DNA of 64,000 nucleotides, from contig JANUWF010002022.1 of assembly GCA_026120185.1 (NCBI GenBank), positions 558,001 to 622,000 of the forward strand, given 5' to 3'. Shown piece by piece: positions 10,815 to 22,668 of the stretch (the stretch's first letter is position 1; every line of letters begins with the position of its first letter). The DNA comes from Voacanga thouarsii (taxonomy: Eukaryota; Streptophyta; Magnoliopsida; Gentianales; Apocynaceae). The notes beneath the pieces were generated by a model. The model worked only from the letters and a program-made list of their open reading frames with translations, had not been told where the DNA came from and ran no database searches. A program made the translations under genes and the position numbers.

Positions 10815-13630
10815 AAATCAAGGAAAACACTTGTAGATATTTCCCCATGTGTGTTGATGACTATTTACCAGATTTGATGTTGGCTTAGATTGTAGCATAC
10901 TGCTTTTTTTTTTTTTTTTTCTAATCTTCATTCTGTCAATTTTGTGTTATAGAATCTCGTTTACAGCTTCATTGTAAGCTGGAAGAACTAGAACTTTGTG
11001 TTTGTAAAGTTTTGTTTCCTTGATGAAAATTTGTAAAAAAAGAAGTGCACTTGGTCATGATATTACTTTACATTTGTAATGTTGGATTTAATTCCCTATC
11101 TGATATATATATTTTTCTTTTTTTTTTGGGTTGGGTGGGGGGGGAGGGGGGAAATAATTTCCTTTTAGATATTTCATGTCATCAAAAAACACAAAGTTTA
11201 AAGGAAGAAATGTTGTTTTTCTTCTGTTAGACTTCAGTTCAGTTTTTATAACAGTTTAGATTTTATGCGTACACTATCTTAACAACATCACTATAGAAAA
11301 AAAAAATAATCACAGTTGATATAACTTCATCAACTAGAAAAATTTTATGTGGATAACATTTCATGGTACAAACTGATATAAGTTCATCAAGATCCGAATG
11401 ACATCAGTGGAAAATAAATACCAGTTCACCCAACTATTAGAATCCTACATTCCTCTTGCATCTTTCAGATATCTCTAATGATTTTGAGACACTTAAGAAG
11501 AATGTACCCTCGGGAGGTTGAACAAGCTTTCGGATGTAAGGAGCAGCCATTTCTTTCCTCAACTGAGTAGTATGTCTTCCACGGTGAATTTCCTTTGCTA
11601 ATTTGATAGCATACCAAACTGCGAGCAACAAGGCGGAGATGCAGCAGGGATCAACCTATGGCAAGAGTTGCAATACTATATGGAGTGCCCTTGTACCAGC
11701 TAGCTTGAACTATCAATTAGTGAACGCACCTCAGCAAATGTGGCCAGTAACAACAATAACAGCTTCAATAAGCAATATACAGTTGCCTATTGTATAGTGC
11801 ACCACGCTCATAAGCTGATTTCTCATTACTCATTAACAACCATACATGCACTTGAAGCATAATCTTTCCTCAATTTGTTCCCAAAATTAACAAACGCAAC
11901 CTAGTAACAACAATTCCCTCTCCCAACCAGAGCAGATAGAAATATCTGGGATTATCCAAATACGTGTCTTTTGCACTGGTGATTGTGTATAAATTCTATT
12001 AATGCAAGAAAGTAGTCTCCTAACCAAGGGCCGAGCTTTTCTTTTTGGAATTTGGTAGCATGGTCTACTCCTTTATCACAGGCTTTGCTAGGGATCAACC
12101 TATGGCAATACAAGGCGCCTAACAAAAGTAACCATTCAAAGCAAAATATCACAGAATCAACCATTCAAAGCAACCGCAGAAACATCTTAAAGATTACATA
12201 CTAGCATAGTATTAAAACCACAGAAACGATTGAAAGATAAACAAGATCATTAGCAACAAAAAAGATACCAGGCTTTATGTGCTGCAAATGATCTGCGTTT
12301 ATGAAAGGCACAATTTGGTCAGATGAATGCCGTTTTAGATTTTCTAATAATAGATAAGGTTGTAAAAAATAAAGTCAGAACTAAAAAGTTGTAAAAAAGA
12401 AAGTCAGAACTATCACTTTGAGCAAGTGTGAAGCCATGACTAACAGTTCATTTACAACCTCTGCTTCATTACTCAATGGAGCGAGACTTCTACTGAAGAA
12501 CACTTCTATGTCCTGATCAGGTTTTACCACCTCAGGATAACATAATATTTTGTTTCCTTTTTAGAAATTTCCATTCTTCTAGCAGCAAAGGGAAATGTTA
12601 TGGAAGATCTAGTTATCTTTCCATTTCCCTGGGAACATTATAAGAAAAATATCACTGATTAAAAGACAGGTTTCCAACACCTATAAAGATATACAGATGT
12701 AGGTTAAATTTAGAAGATAATTAAGGAGTAGTACTCTTAGCTAATTCATTTACATTGTCAAGTTTTTTAATCATAGTATATGTAGTTCTAGGAATACCAA
12801 ATTAAAAAATGTCAGCATAGAGGAAACTGAGTATTGAGGCTTTAGTGAATGTGATACAGTGAAGAAAACAGCTACATCAATCATAAAAAGGTAAAGATAA
12901 TAGTTGAGGGCAAAAGAAACCATACTGAACAAGGATGAATAAGCGGAGAACCCAACAATTATGACCGCATTCAGATAAAGAAAACAAAAGGGGTGAAAAA
13001 GCATTCACAGTTTATCTTGCACTTATGATGCACTACAAGAATAAGAACCAGAACTAGAATAGATTATTATCAGTAGAACAGATAGATCACTTTACATAAA
13101 ATAGTTCAAAGAAAAGCAGAAATGACATGTGGTAGCAAAAGATGCTCCATTAAAACATAGACCATTAGTACATAGAATTCATCACTATTAGAGACACTGT
13201 GAAACAATTCCATGATTCAAAGGACTTTTTGTGGAAGACAGTGGCACATTTCTGCCCCAAAAACCATAAACCATTAACACTTCCACGCACGCAAAGTGGG
13301 AATAGAGAGCAGTTCACTGTTCATTATCACTTTGAAGACCTTGGACATCTCCTGGATCACTCTAGTATTAGAAAACACAGAATAAATCAATATCCAAAGC
13401 ATAAATAAAACATTTAATAACTAGTATGCTATAAGAAAGAAGCCTTACAGTAATAATGTTATTCAATGTAGTGAACTTTTGTAACATGCTTGTAAAAGAC
13501 TGAAAAGAACCACCTATACTAAGCATCTACAATGAAACCATAAATAACATGAAAAACTGTTCAAGACTCACAAATATGAAAAACTGTACAAGACTTGCAA
13601 ATATGAAAAACTTAATAGTAGTTTACAACT
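10815..13630. other. MULE interior, unresolved
   Basis: AT-rich sequence with poly-T, poly-G and poly-A tracts. Two minus-strand open frames look somewhat protein-like: 11437-11631 (contains AVWYAIKLAKEIHRGRHTTQ and PYIRKLVQPPEGTF) and 11952-12164 (contains LGPWLGDYFLALIEFIHNHQ). Both lie beside copies of GGGATCAACCTATGGCAA (about 11646 and 12092), which suggests a duplicated or captured minus-strand gene fragment. I do not recognise the family. Confidence 0.3.
13549..13615 (+). repeat. Tandem repeat, 27 bp x 2.4
   Basis: Units ATGAAAAACTG.. start at 13549, 13576 and 13603 (the last partial). The internal part reads CAAGACT.(C/G)CAAAT. It lies just downstream of the transposase pseudogene. 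Confidence 0.8.
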
Positions 13631-13639
13631 TTAAAAACT

Positions 13640-16171
13640 GCCAACCAACCTCATTGTTCCATGTTAGATTAGTCAACACCACAGGTGGGCAAGCCTCATT
13701 ATTTGCTGCATTTTCTAGTTGCAATAATTGGCTTTCCATTATGATAGGCCGCTTCCTTTTTCCTACACAATAAACAAATTAAATTGTGTTAGCAAAAATT
13801 GAAAAATTAAATTGATGATCAAAACTAAAAACAATTTGCATTACAATCATGAGAAGATGCTTCCTTTTGACTAGAATTACTCCTGTGTCTTTTCTCAAAA
13901 TGGCATTTTATCCTTTCACCTCTTTCTTTACCCTTTGTCCTTATTTTTTGTGAATCTTGAATAGCAGCTTCATCAACCTCCACACCATCTCCCTTATGGC
14001 TAATGTTTGCAGTTGGATCTTCAATCCCTGATTGTGAAGCAATCATAGATTTTTTCTTGAATAGTCTTCTACTCAATTGGCTCTACTTTCAAGACTTTTC
14101 CATATAATGAGCCTAGATGCCTCATAAGATTGGCTTCTAGAAACAAGATCATAAGCAAGCCTCATAACTCGATTTGTATAGATAATATCCGAATTTCTTC
14201 CATCCATTCGAATTTCTTAGCTTTGTCCATGTCGTTTACCCTTTTTCGAGAATCTTTACTCCACTTTTTCAATAAGTATCTTTCTGGAATAGTGGAAACT
14301 TGCTTTTGGTTTCAAGGCTGCTAATGCATATGTGCGTAATATCCCATAGGACTCAAATTTTTTGTAGCTATAATTGGTAGTTGTATCAAGGTATACTTTG
14401 CTTGTGTTGGGTCCTATTTTGAATCTAAAGTGACACTAAAATTGATGGCAGATTCACCACAAGGTTCTTCTTCGTGAGATGATGCCAAGATGCCCTTAAA
14501 TTCTTTCTAGAACAACTTGTATAGTTTATGAGTATAGAAGTAAGCAGCTTGTTGCAACACTAGGCTAGTTTTCACTGCAATGGGTGGTTTCCCTTGTTCA
14601 CAAGCAAAATCAGCCCCGGCTTCATTTTGGTGCCATTCCCCAAGTTTTTGCTCAAACTTAACTACAAATTTCGTAAGGGAAGTAGACTTACTATCAATGC
14701 CATTTAAAACACTATTTATACCCTCACTTCTTGAAGTGCTTTTGAATCCAACACTAAATGATTCATCGGTGAGAGTTATACACCATCTTTCTCGAAGATT
14801 GTACAATCTTTCTAGCCGTTTATGCCCACTCAAATTCTACTCATTGATCATTTCAGTCCATGTCTCTTCAAACTCCTCCTTCGTCTTGCAACTAGTCAAG
14901 CACTTATGAAATATTTGTTAAAACTTTACATCATTGTTGAGACCTCCTAGGTATGATGGGGCATTTTTACAAATGTGCCACAAACACAATCTGTGTTGGC
15001 TCCTATAAAACACTGTATCAATAACTTTCATGACTGTTGTATCTTGATGAATCATAAATGTCATGGGTTGTCTATTATTCATAGACTCCAAAAATGATCT
15101 AAATGCCCATTCAAATGATGCAACAGTCTTGTTAGATAAAAATACACATGCAAATATAATAATTTACCAATGATAATTTACCCAAATGAATAGTACACAC
15201 ACACTAGGTTATATCCGTTGGTTTTATATGTAGCATAAAAAACTACAACATCACTGAAGAAATCATAATCAATTTGACATCTACTATCTCTCCAAAAGAA
15301 ATTGTGAATTCGCCTTCATCATTCAACTCCACATCCTAGAAAAACATACTTTCGGTGCTAGCTCTACGCTTTAAATGGTTGAGTAAATTTTAAGCATCTC
15401 CTTTTTCAATTAACGAGTTTCTTCTACTGGTATGTTCATTGTAGGCATCTTTCTTTAAGAACCCAACAGTTGCAACACTACCATCCTTTTTTTGTTATAT
15501 AAGAAAATGCTTGAGAAGTCTTTATTTCGGAACCAACCATTAGCTCTAAAGTGTCTCCTTGAGTTCGTGATACCCGACAAGCTGATTTTAACAAATGTTT
15601 CTCATATATCTTTGCCATCTCGTGGCTATGCTCCTTATGTAGTTTACTAACCTTTCAGCTGCCATCCTTATCAACTTCAAACTGCACCATTGCCTTACAA
15701 TCAGTTCTTGTGTCCAACCTTTCATAAGAACTACCATCACTTTCAAATTTTTTAACACATTGTTTGAACAATAGAAGATTTTTGAGCTAATATCTTGTCC
15801 CTTGAATATAGTATTCTTTTTCCTTCCTTACACTAAAGCCACAGATATGTACATATTCATAGGATAAGTCATACGCTTTCTCTTGACAATCTACAACAAT
15901 ATTCATTAGTTTTTTTTTCGAGCTCTAAATTATTGACTATTCATTTTTTATCATGCTCATCATTTTTTCCCTCTGCTCGTTTCTCAGACACAATTTCAAT
16001 GTCATTATTACCATTGCCTTGCAATGAATGAATTTCTTCACTTGTTTGGTGCAAGAATTGAACTTCTTCATCCTCGCCTTCTTCTAAATCACCAATAAAA
16101 ATTTTATCTGCACAACTTGACATCCTACAAAATAAAAAATTATATAAGTGGTGAGAATTCAATTCAGTCAA
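13640..16171 (-). pseudogene. FAR1-related MULE transposase, broken
   Basis: Pieces in order on the minus strand match the FAR1/FRS family. They are an acidic N terminus (MSSCADKIFIGDLEEGEDEE, near 16122), a FAR1 zinc domain (EKAYDLSYEYVHICGFSVRK, 15800-15900, then KLHKEHSHE, about 15650), and a MULE transposase domain (FFSDVVVFYATYKTNGYN, about 15215-15260; SFEWAFRSFLESMNNRQP and IHQDTTVMKVID, 15010-15130; HRLCLWHICKN, about 14990). Next come LYNLRERW (about 14790) and a SWIM-like region (KFESYGILRTYAL, about 14330; IPERYLLKKWSKDS, about 14260). A Lys-rich tail (13825-14076) and a probable last exon (13640-13765) follow. Stops and frameshifts break it. The expected first catalytic Asp (FDTTY in relatives) is Tyr (codon 15235-15237). 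It would bind and cut the TIRs when intact. Confidence 0.85.
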
Positions 16172-17081
16172 TCTTAATTCCCAAAATCAGAAAAAATGTC
16201 CAAAATCTCCATAAACTATGAAATATATGTACTGTCACACAAATTACATGTTAACGGAACTAAAATGAACTAATCACGAAGAACCAGCTTAACATTCATA
16301 CATCAAGAGAAGTATATTATAGCACATGACAATTCAACCCTGGGCTAACCAATTGAAATGATGAAAGGGAGGTTTTTTTTTTAATGTCTCATAGCTAAAC
16401 AAGATAATAAAATACCTCAACGTTCAGATTTCCTAAGTGTAAAATGTAGTGAAATACTTGAATTTCTAGGTGTTAAAGATTATGAATGATGTTTATCTAC
16501 ATTGATAAGAATCCAAATTTTAGAAGGTTTATATTATTTTATATTCCAGAAAGGCACCTCTGAGGACACAAATAAAAAAGAAATATTCATTGAAGAGATA
16601 CATTCAACCTTAAAAGTTACAACAATTCCTTCATCTCTGACAAAATGCAATATGAAAGGAAAAGTAGAGAAATACTTGACATGATTGTTTATGGCGTCAT
16701 TTAACTAAAAAGGACGTCTCAGAGTTAGCGCTATTATTTTATCTATTTATGAATTTTGTGCAGCACATAAAAATTTCTTCCATGCATCTCTAAGCATTTT
16801 TAGTTCATAACCACAAACCATAAAACATAGAGAGGATTGTTGATAAGATTTTAGATTATTCAACAAACAAGGATAGAATGGACATCAGCATGTGAAGGGT
16901 CAACAGTTGCATATTCTCTTTGGAAAATGTACGCCCATCTACATTCTGTTAATATCTCTGAACCAAAATCTTTAGAAGCAGAGAACATACTGACTTGTTG
17001 AAAGTAAATAGACACAATATCTTAGTAAAACAACAAGAAAAGATATGGAAATGTTAGCAAAAGGAGAAAAGAATATACTGA
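16172..17081. other. MULE interior, no supported gene
   Basis: AT-rich sequence between the start of the transposase pseudogene and the 54-bp repeats. The plus-strand frame at 16502-16684 is short and unmatched. It probably includes the transposase upstream region. Confidence 0.4.
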
Positions 17082-17277
17082 CTTGTTGAAAACCAAACCA
17101 AAATCAAGCAGAATAAAGGTCGAGTTGGGACTGCTTGTAGAAAACCAGGCCAAAATCAAAAGCAAAATGGCTACCGAGTTGGGATTGATCATTGAAAACC
17201 AGTCCAAAATCAGAAGTAGAATGGCTATTGAGCTACGAATGCTTGTTGAAAACCAAGCCGAAATTAGAAATAGAAGG
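17082..17277 (+). repeat. Tandem repeat, 54 bp x about 3.6
   Basis: Units start at 17082, 17134, 17188 and 17242 (lengths 52, 54, 54 and partial). The core is GAAAACCA..CCAAAATCA followed by a purine stretch and GAGTTGGGA. The 54-bp period keeps reading frame. A plus-strand frame from 17083 therefore shows 18-residue repeats (LVENQAKIKSKMATELGL). It sits just inside the MULE right TIR, mirroring the 82-bp array inside the left one. Confidence 0.8.
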
Positions 17278-17514
17278 TTAGCTCTGTTCTTCCTTCTGCT
17301 ATTCTTCTTCAAACGAATGGGAACAAGAGAGAGACCAAATGAGGAGTGCTAGATCGTCGGCCAAGTTGGGAATATGGCTAAGAAAATTATTGACGAAAGG
17401 AATATTGTTGCTTAGATGTCGAAATCAGAAGCAGAGTGCCACCGATGAGTTCAGATCTAAGTGAGCTTGGTCTGAGCTACTGTTTTAGAGGTAGAGATGA
17501 GAGATACTCTGTGA

Positions 17515-17790
17515 TTTTGGAGAACGAGCGTGTATTCAATAATTATTTCCTAGGTCTGTGGCAGGATTTCTTCAAAATCAGATAACCATGGTTAATTATG
17601 GTTGAGGGAAAAAATAAGAAAAATTCAAAAAATTGACAAAATTGAATTTTGAAATAAAATATTCCAATAAGATAAGTGTCAGAGTGTCTGGATTACCTGG
17701 ATCTACCCCGTCCACCGGTGGGACTGTGGACCGATTTTACCAAGTATTTTCCCGTTACAATAGGTCACCGTGCGGGCGTACCTGCCGTTA
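17515..17790 (-). repeat. MULE right TIR
   Basis: Right inverted repeat, not interrupted. Its inner 118 bp (17552-17669) are the best-matching part. Its outer end lies about 75 bp before the start codon of the UDP-glycosyltransferase at 17867. An upstream in-frame extension of that gene to 17633 runs through this repeat and is probably accidental. Confidence 0.7.
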
Positions 17791-17866
17791 TAGTTCCTTA
17801 CAGTGTTTCTGCAAGACAGAAGTCAACCAAAGGAGGACGAAAATCTTCGTCAATTTCCTACTCAAG

Positions 17867-19277
17867 ATGACGAAGAAAGAGCTGGTCTTTGTCCCAGCAC
17901 CAGGGCCAGGCCATATGGTATCCATACTAGAGTTCGCAAGTGGCTTACTCGATCGAGACCATTGGATATCAGGGACAGTTCTAATCATAAGTCCACCTTA
18001 TGTGCCCCAATCAGGTAATCCACTCAGACAACTACAATCCGAATCAAATCCTAATATCCAATTCCTTGATCTTCCTCAAGTAGATCCACCGGAAGACCAG
18101 TTCTTCAAGAACTTTGAAAAGAATATTTCAATTTTCATAGAGAGCCATAAATCCCATGTCAAAGATGCAATAATCATCTTTGTGTTGTCAAAATCAATCC
18201 CACTTGCGGGCTTAGTTGTTGATATGTTCGGCTCTTCTATGATTGATGTAGCAAATGAGCTTCGTGTTCCTTCGTATGTGTTCTCCACCTCTGCTGCAGC
18301 TTTTCTTGGCCTTTTGCTTTACCTCAGAGTTCATTATAACAAGACAGGGAGGGCGTTTACTATTTCAGATCCCGATCCGATCATTCCAGTCTTTGCCAAT
18401 CCTGTACCGTCAAGGGTTTTACCCTCTTTTGCATTTAACGAAGATGGTGGTTATTCAGCGTTTATGAATCATGCTATGCGATTCAGAGAGACGAAAGGGA
18501 TTTTCATCAACACCTTTGCAGAGTTGGAGCCTCATGCCATTGAGTCACTAAATTCTGACAGTGAAATGCCCTCATTTTACACAGTTGGCCCTTTGGTCAA
18601 CCTGGAAGGCCATAAAAATTTGACTCCAACCGTGAAAAAATAATTAAATGGCTCGATGATCAGCCACCTTCATCTGTGGTCTTCCTCTGCTTCGGAAGTG
18701 CAGGAGGGTTTGAGCCGCCCCAGCTAGCAGAGATTGCAACTGCTCTTGAACTGAGCGGCCAAAGATTCTTGTGGTCTGTAAGGCAGCCTCCACCGAAGGA
18801 TTTCAGTGGGATGCCAGGCGAATTTGCCAATTTTTCTGAAGTACTGCCAGCAGGCTTCTTAGAAAGAGAGGATTGGTTTGTGGTTGGGCACCGCAGGTGG
18901 AGGTTCTGGCCCATGAAGCAGTTGGGGGCTTTGTATCTCATTGTGGCTGGAATTCCATTCTTGAAAGCCTCTGGCATGCTGTGCCTATTGCAAAGCGGCC
19001 TATATATGCCGAGCAACAGGCTAATGCATTTTACTTGGTGAAAGAACTGGAACTAGCAGTGGAATTGAAGATGGATTACCGCTTGGAAGAGTTACATAAA
19101 CTTGTAATGGCAGATGATATCGAGAAAGCCATAAGAAGTTTGATGGATGCTGAAAATCCAATCAGAAAGAGAATCAAAGAGATGAGTGAGGTTACTGGAA
19201 AGGCAGTGGTGGATGGAGGATCTTCCTTTATCTCTATGGGAAAATTGATCGAAGATGTTTTGGTTAATACAATATGA
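17867..19277 (+). pseudogene. UGT71-like UDP-glycosyltransferase, frameshifted
   Basis: Family-1 plant glycosyltransferase, which would move sugar from a UDP-sugar to a small phenolic or terpenoid acceptor in the cytosol. The start at 17867 gives MTKKELVFVPAPGPGHMVS, placing the catalytic His at residue 16. The partner Asp is 119 in AGLVVDMF. A frameshift near 18610-18630 leads to a stop at 18641-18643. The proper frame resumes as [17 protein letters not shown] second break near 18865-18875, with loss of a few codons, shifts into the PSPG box (18885-19016, [16 protein letters not shown] ... YAEQQ). The HCGWNS core and terminal Gln, typical of UDP-glucose users, remain. The usual ATWP reads AKRP and HGVP reads HAVP. 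The frame ends at 19277. It has about 470 codons, normal for the family, and is intronless. The closest subfamily by eye is UGT71. Confidence 0.88.
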
Positions 19278-19688
19278 AAAACATTGCGTTTAATTTCATT
19301 TGTAATTTTATAAGGTGTATGGAGTATTGTACTAGAAGTAATTTCAATTTTTATGTAACCCAATTATTGTGTCCTATCGCCCTTTTCTGCCCTTCCACAA
19401 ACAAATGCACTGAAATTGTGATGGATTGTTACTTTCATTTGATATATCGTGAGAGAATTATTGTCTTGAATCTAAACTTCTAATTGGTATAGGCTGCATT
19501 TTAATTATTGTACCATAAGTCATCATTAATAAATAAAAACATACAATTTAAATAATAATATAACACTTAAATATTTGACTAAAAAAAACTAAGGATCAAA
19601 TCTAGCCATATGAAAAGCAAAACAAAATGAAATTCTCTTGTACTGTAAAGGTAAGTATGATGACAACGAAGATATAGTGTTGCAAGAA

Positions 19689-19746
<58 letters not shown>

Positions 19747-20487
19747 GGTTTTAAATTTAAAAAATGTAACAAGGGTGGTTTTAGAAAGGAATATAGAAAT
19801 GCAATTCTTTCTTGGGTTTTACTTTACGTCCAGGTCCAGCGCAGGGTTCTCTTACTTTTACTGAACTATGCATGAAAGTGAAGCCTCCTTGCCATGAGTG
19901 AGCATGTCGTTTCCAATGCAAGCGAGGAGGTCCTTTAACTAGATCTAATAAGTAGCCACCGTTATAATGTTTTTTTAATTATTATATTTTAATTGATAAT
20001 TAGAAGATTTAAACGTTTATTTGATAAAATCGAAATTGAACAAGATTTGAATATTTGAATATTAGAATTTAAAATTTGATGTTTGAAAATGGTACCATTA
20101 AATTTCATAATTAAATTAATTATAATTTATTTTTATATTATATTTTATTATAATTTAAATCAAATAAAAAATATTAGTAATAATTAGATACATATTTAAT
20201 AGATTTCAAAATTTAATAATATTCATCATATATAAAATTTATAACAAAATTTTAATATATTTTAATCAATTAAATAATAATTTATTTATATTAAAATAAT
20301 TAAACATTTAATATTATTAATTATTAGTTTGATTCCTCGTGCGTTGAACGAATTTGTGTAATATATTAATTCAATTAATTTAATAAATTCAGATAATTTT
20401 CATTTGAATTCAATGAATTAAAATAATTATATATATATATATTTAAAAATTATCGATTTGAATAATATAAATTCAAATAACTTTTAT
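19278..20487. other. AT-rich intergenic region with compound microsatellite
   Basis: UGT 3' flank followed by AT-rich DNA. A (TA)n tract runs directly into (GA)n at about 19689-19743. Apart from this I see nothing gene-like. Confidence 0.6.
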
Positions 20488-20965
20488 TTGAGCTTGGGAA
20501 TTGGAGTGAACCTGAATAGCCAAGAGTTTAATATACCTTATACTTTTCAAATAACTTTATCTCAATCTATAGGGAATTGGAGTGGGTATCGATAGCCAAT
20601 CGGCCAAAGGTATCCCCAAGTCGAAATTCCGGCAAAGACCACGTCTCCATTCTTAACAAAGAAACCGCCACCCTTTTTTCTTCTATTAGACCCTCTTTTC
20701 CTAAATCCCGGGCAAGCCAGTTCATCCATGGCAATCGGGATGTTGGTATTACTATATGTAAGGGAGTACTCGTTCTATCTAAATGCCCTATCTTAAACTG
20801 ATTTGTCAATTGAGAGAATGCGCCTATCATTGGAGCCTTTGGGGCTTCGTTCCAGCTTAGGGAATGTTGTCTTCCCTCGCCCTTAGTCCTCCTTCCGGGG
20901 TGCTCTTATTCCTGCTTCAAGGCAGGTTGAAATCTGTGCTTCTCAAATAACCCTATCTTAATCTA
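20488..20965. other. GC-richer insert flanked by direct repeats
   Basis: About 370 bp (20570-20940) are clearly richer in G and C than the AT-rich DNA on both sides. Flanking it are related 25-base segments, TTTTCAAATAACTTTATCT (about 20545) and TTCTCAAATAACCCTATCT (about 20939). A second pair, GGGAATTGGAGTG ... ATAGCCAA, occurs at about 20496 and 20573. The composition and words such as CCTTCCGGGGTGCTCTTATT are reminiscent of plant mitochondrial intergenic DNA, but I cannot confirm the origin. The open frames on both strands (20567-20830) overlap and are unmatched. Confidence 0.45.
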
Positions 20966-22189
20966 TTTAAATTCAATAGATTTAGAGATATTTAAAAAAA
21001 AAAAATCATAATGTTGGTTCTTATTTATATGAATTTATTGAATTTAAAAAATCATAATATTAAAAAAAAAAACCCTTCAAATTTCTTTTAAAAAAAAGAA
21101 TATTTAAATTTCATATGGCCAAGTATCAATAATTAATGGTACCACCTGTTGCTTATATAAATATTTAATTAGATTACTAAACCAACCCTTTAATTTAAAA
21201 TACATTGTGAATTTCCATTGTAATTTGTATAAGTAATTTTTATCTTTTTCTTCGTTCGACCATTTAATTTTTAGATATTATAATATTTTGCACCATGAAA
21301 TATTGTGTAACTTGAAATAGACATGCAGATAACAATCTTAAGAAAAAAAAAAAAAAGACCAATGGGAGAGCCTTTATCATATCGTGTAGAAAATAAAACA
21401 AACCCAAACACGTATAGAGAAGAAAAAATTTGGAAGCAACTACAACCAAGGATAAGGCAAGACACGAAAAATCTCTATGTTACTTTATTAAGGTGGGGCA
21501 GCACACCCGTAACAAAAAGACAGAAGCTTGAAGCTTTTGCTTCACAAGCTGAGAAGACGCCTACAAGAAGACTAACTATTCCTTGTTGGTATAAAAAGTA
21601 AAAGTATTTGAAAAAAATAAATAAGAAAAATTTATATTTGATCAAAGGTAAATATGGAAAAGAAATAAATTGAGAATGTGAAGAGAAAAACTAGTTCTCC
21701 CTCCACGTTAACAAATCTTTCTCTTCAATTTTGAAGGGATTGAATAATAAATAATATTAAAAGATAAATATATCATCTTGTTTAGTCTTTTTAATATCTA
21801 AAATAATATATATAATAATAAACGTAATTATATAATAAGAAAATTTTTATTTACTTCTGTTCCATCCCAATTAAATAAGAAGAATTAATTACAATTTTCT
21901 TGTCTTAACGAAAATAAAAATACTATTTCTCCTCCTTGTTTCCTCTCCCTTCCTTATTGTGAACCAAACAAATCATAAAGTTGGAGGCATTTCTTTTCAA
22001 TCTGGTCTCTGGTTAACACCACAAAACTGATACAACATTAATTCTATTCACCACCCAAAAAAAAAAAAAAACTCATAATAGAAAAAGAAAAATCCCAGTC
22101 CTATAAGGTTAGGAATTATTCTTGGAATTAACTAACTAATAGAAAGCAAATACCAATAATAATTAATTATTTGATTTAATTTCTATATT
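20966..22189. other. AT-rich intergenic region
   Basis: Nothing supported. A 92-codon plus-strand frame at 21323-21601 is Lys- and Arg-rich, begins in a poly-A tract and has no recognisable domain. The segment AGAAGCTTGAAGCTTTTGC near 21522 is locally palindromic. Confidence 0.4.
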
Positions 22190-22560
22190 GCCCTCTTAAA
22201 CAATTCTTTAAACTTGATCATTTCAAATATCGTTTTAAATTTCAAGAACAACTCTACCTTTAATGGTTTGGTAAAAATATCTATAACTTGATTTTTTGTA
22301 GGACAATAATGAACAATAACTTCTTGGTCACACAAAAACTCATGAATGAAGTGAAATTTGATGTTTATGTATTTACTAGTCTATGTAACATTGGATTCTT
22401 TGACAAATTAGTAACTGATTTATTATAGAAAAAAAATATAATGGTTGGATGATCTTGTGAATTTTGTAGAAAGTTAAGCATTCTGCTGAACCATAGTACT
22501 TGAGTAGTAGCACTATTCGTAATTGCCATATATTATGTGTCACGAGATTAAGTTCAAACA
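22190..22560 (-). pseudogene. Copia RNase H C-terminal fragment
   Basis: Minus-strand translation gives pieces like YINIKFHFIHEFLCDQEVIV and VHYCPTKNQVIDIFTKPLK, the conserved end of copia RNase H (HFIRE..., TKDQ.ADIFTKPL). Stops interrupt it. No LTRs of its own are visible, so it is a scrap left beside element B. Confidence 0.75.
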
Positions 22561-22668
22561 TGAACTTTTTTTTCACCACGTGATGGTAATAACTTAATCC
22601 AATTTGACTACGCTATTGATTCCAACACATGCACAAAAAAAAAAAAAAAAAGTATAAGTAGAAATAAG

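Larger units (their letters stand above)
2634..17790 (-). mobile_element. Mutator-like DNA transposon (MULE) with long TIRs
   Basis: The left terminal region (about 2634-2793 continuing at 8323-8440) and the right terminal region (about 17515-17790) are inverted copies. The best 118 bp (2761-2793 plus 8323-8405, against 17552-17669) match at roughly 80-85% by eye. They share TTGGAATATTTTATT, AAAATTCAATTTTG and CATGGTT-like blocks. Outward similarity is weaker, about 65-70%. Between the repeats lies a FAR1/MULE/SWIM transposase pseudogene, as expected for a Mutator-like element. Copia A sits inside the left repeat; without it the MULE is about 9.6 kb. Outer ends are uncertain by about 20 bp and I could not find a clean 8-11 bp target duplication. 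Transposase orientation is minus. Confidence 0.75.

Noticed and set aside
14580..14909. 109-codon plus-strand frame
   Set aside because: Shadow of the minus-strand FAR1/MULE transposase, whose conserved blocks read on the other strand.
17083..17352. Plus-strand protein with 18-residue repeats
   Set aside because: Explained by the 54-bp tandem DNA repeat, which keeps frame on any open strand; the minus-strand frame is equally open. No homology or start context.
17633..17866. In-frame N-terminal extension of the UGT
   Set aside because: It runs through the MULE TIR, and family-1 glycosyltransferases begin a few residues before the catalytic His, which fits the ATG at 17867.
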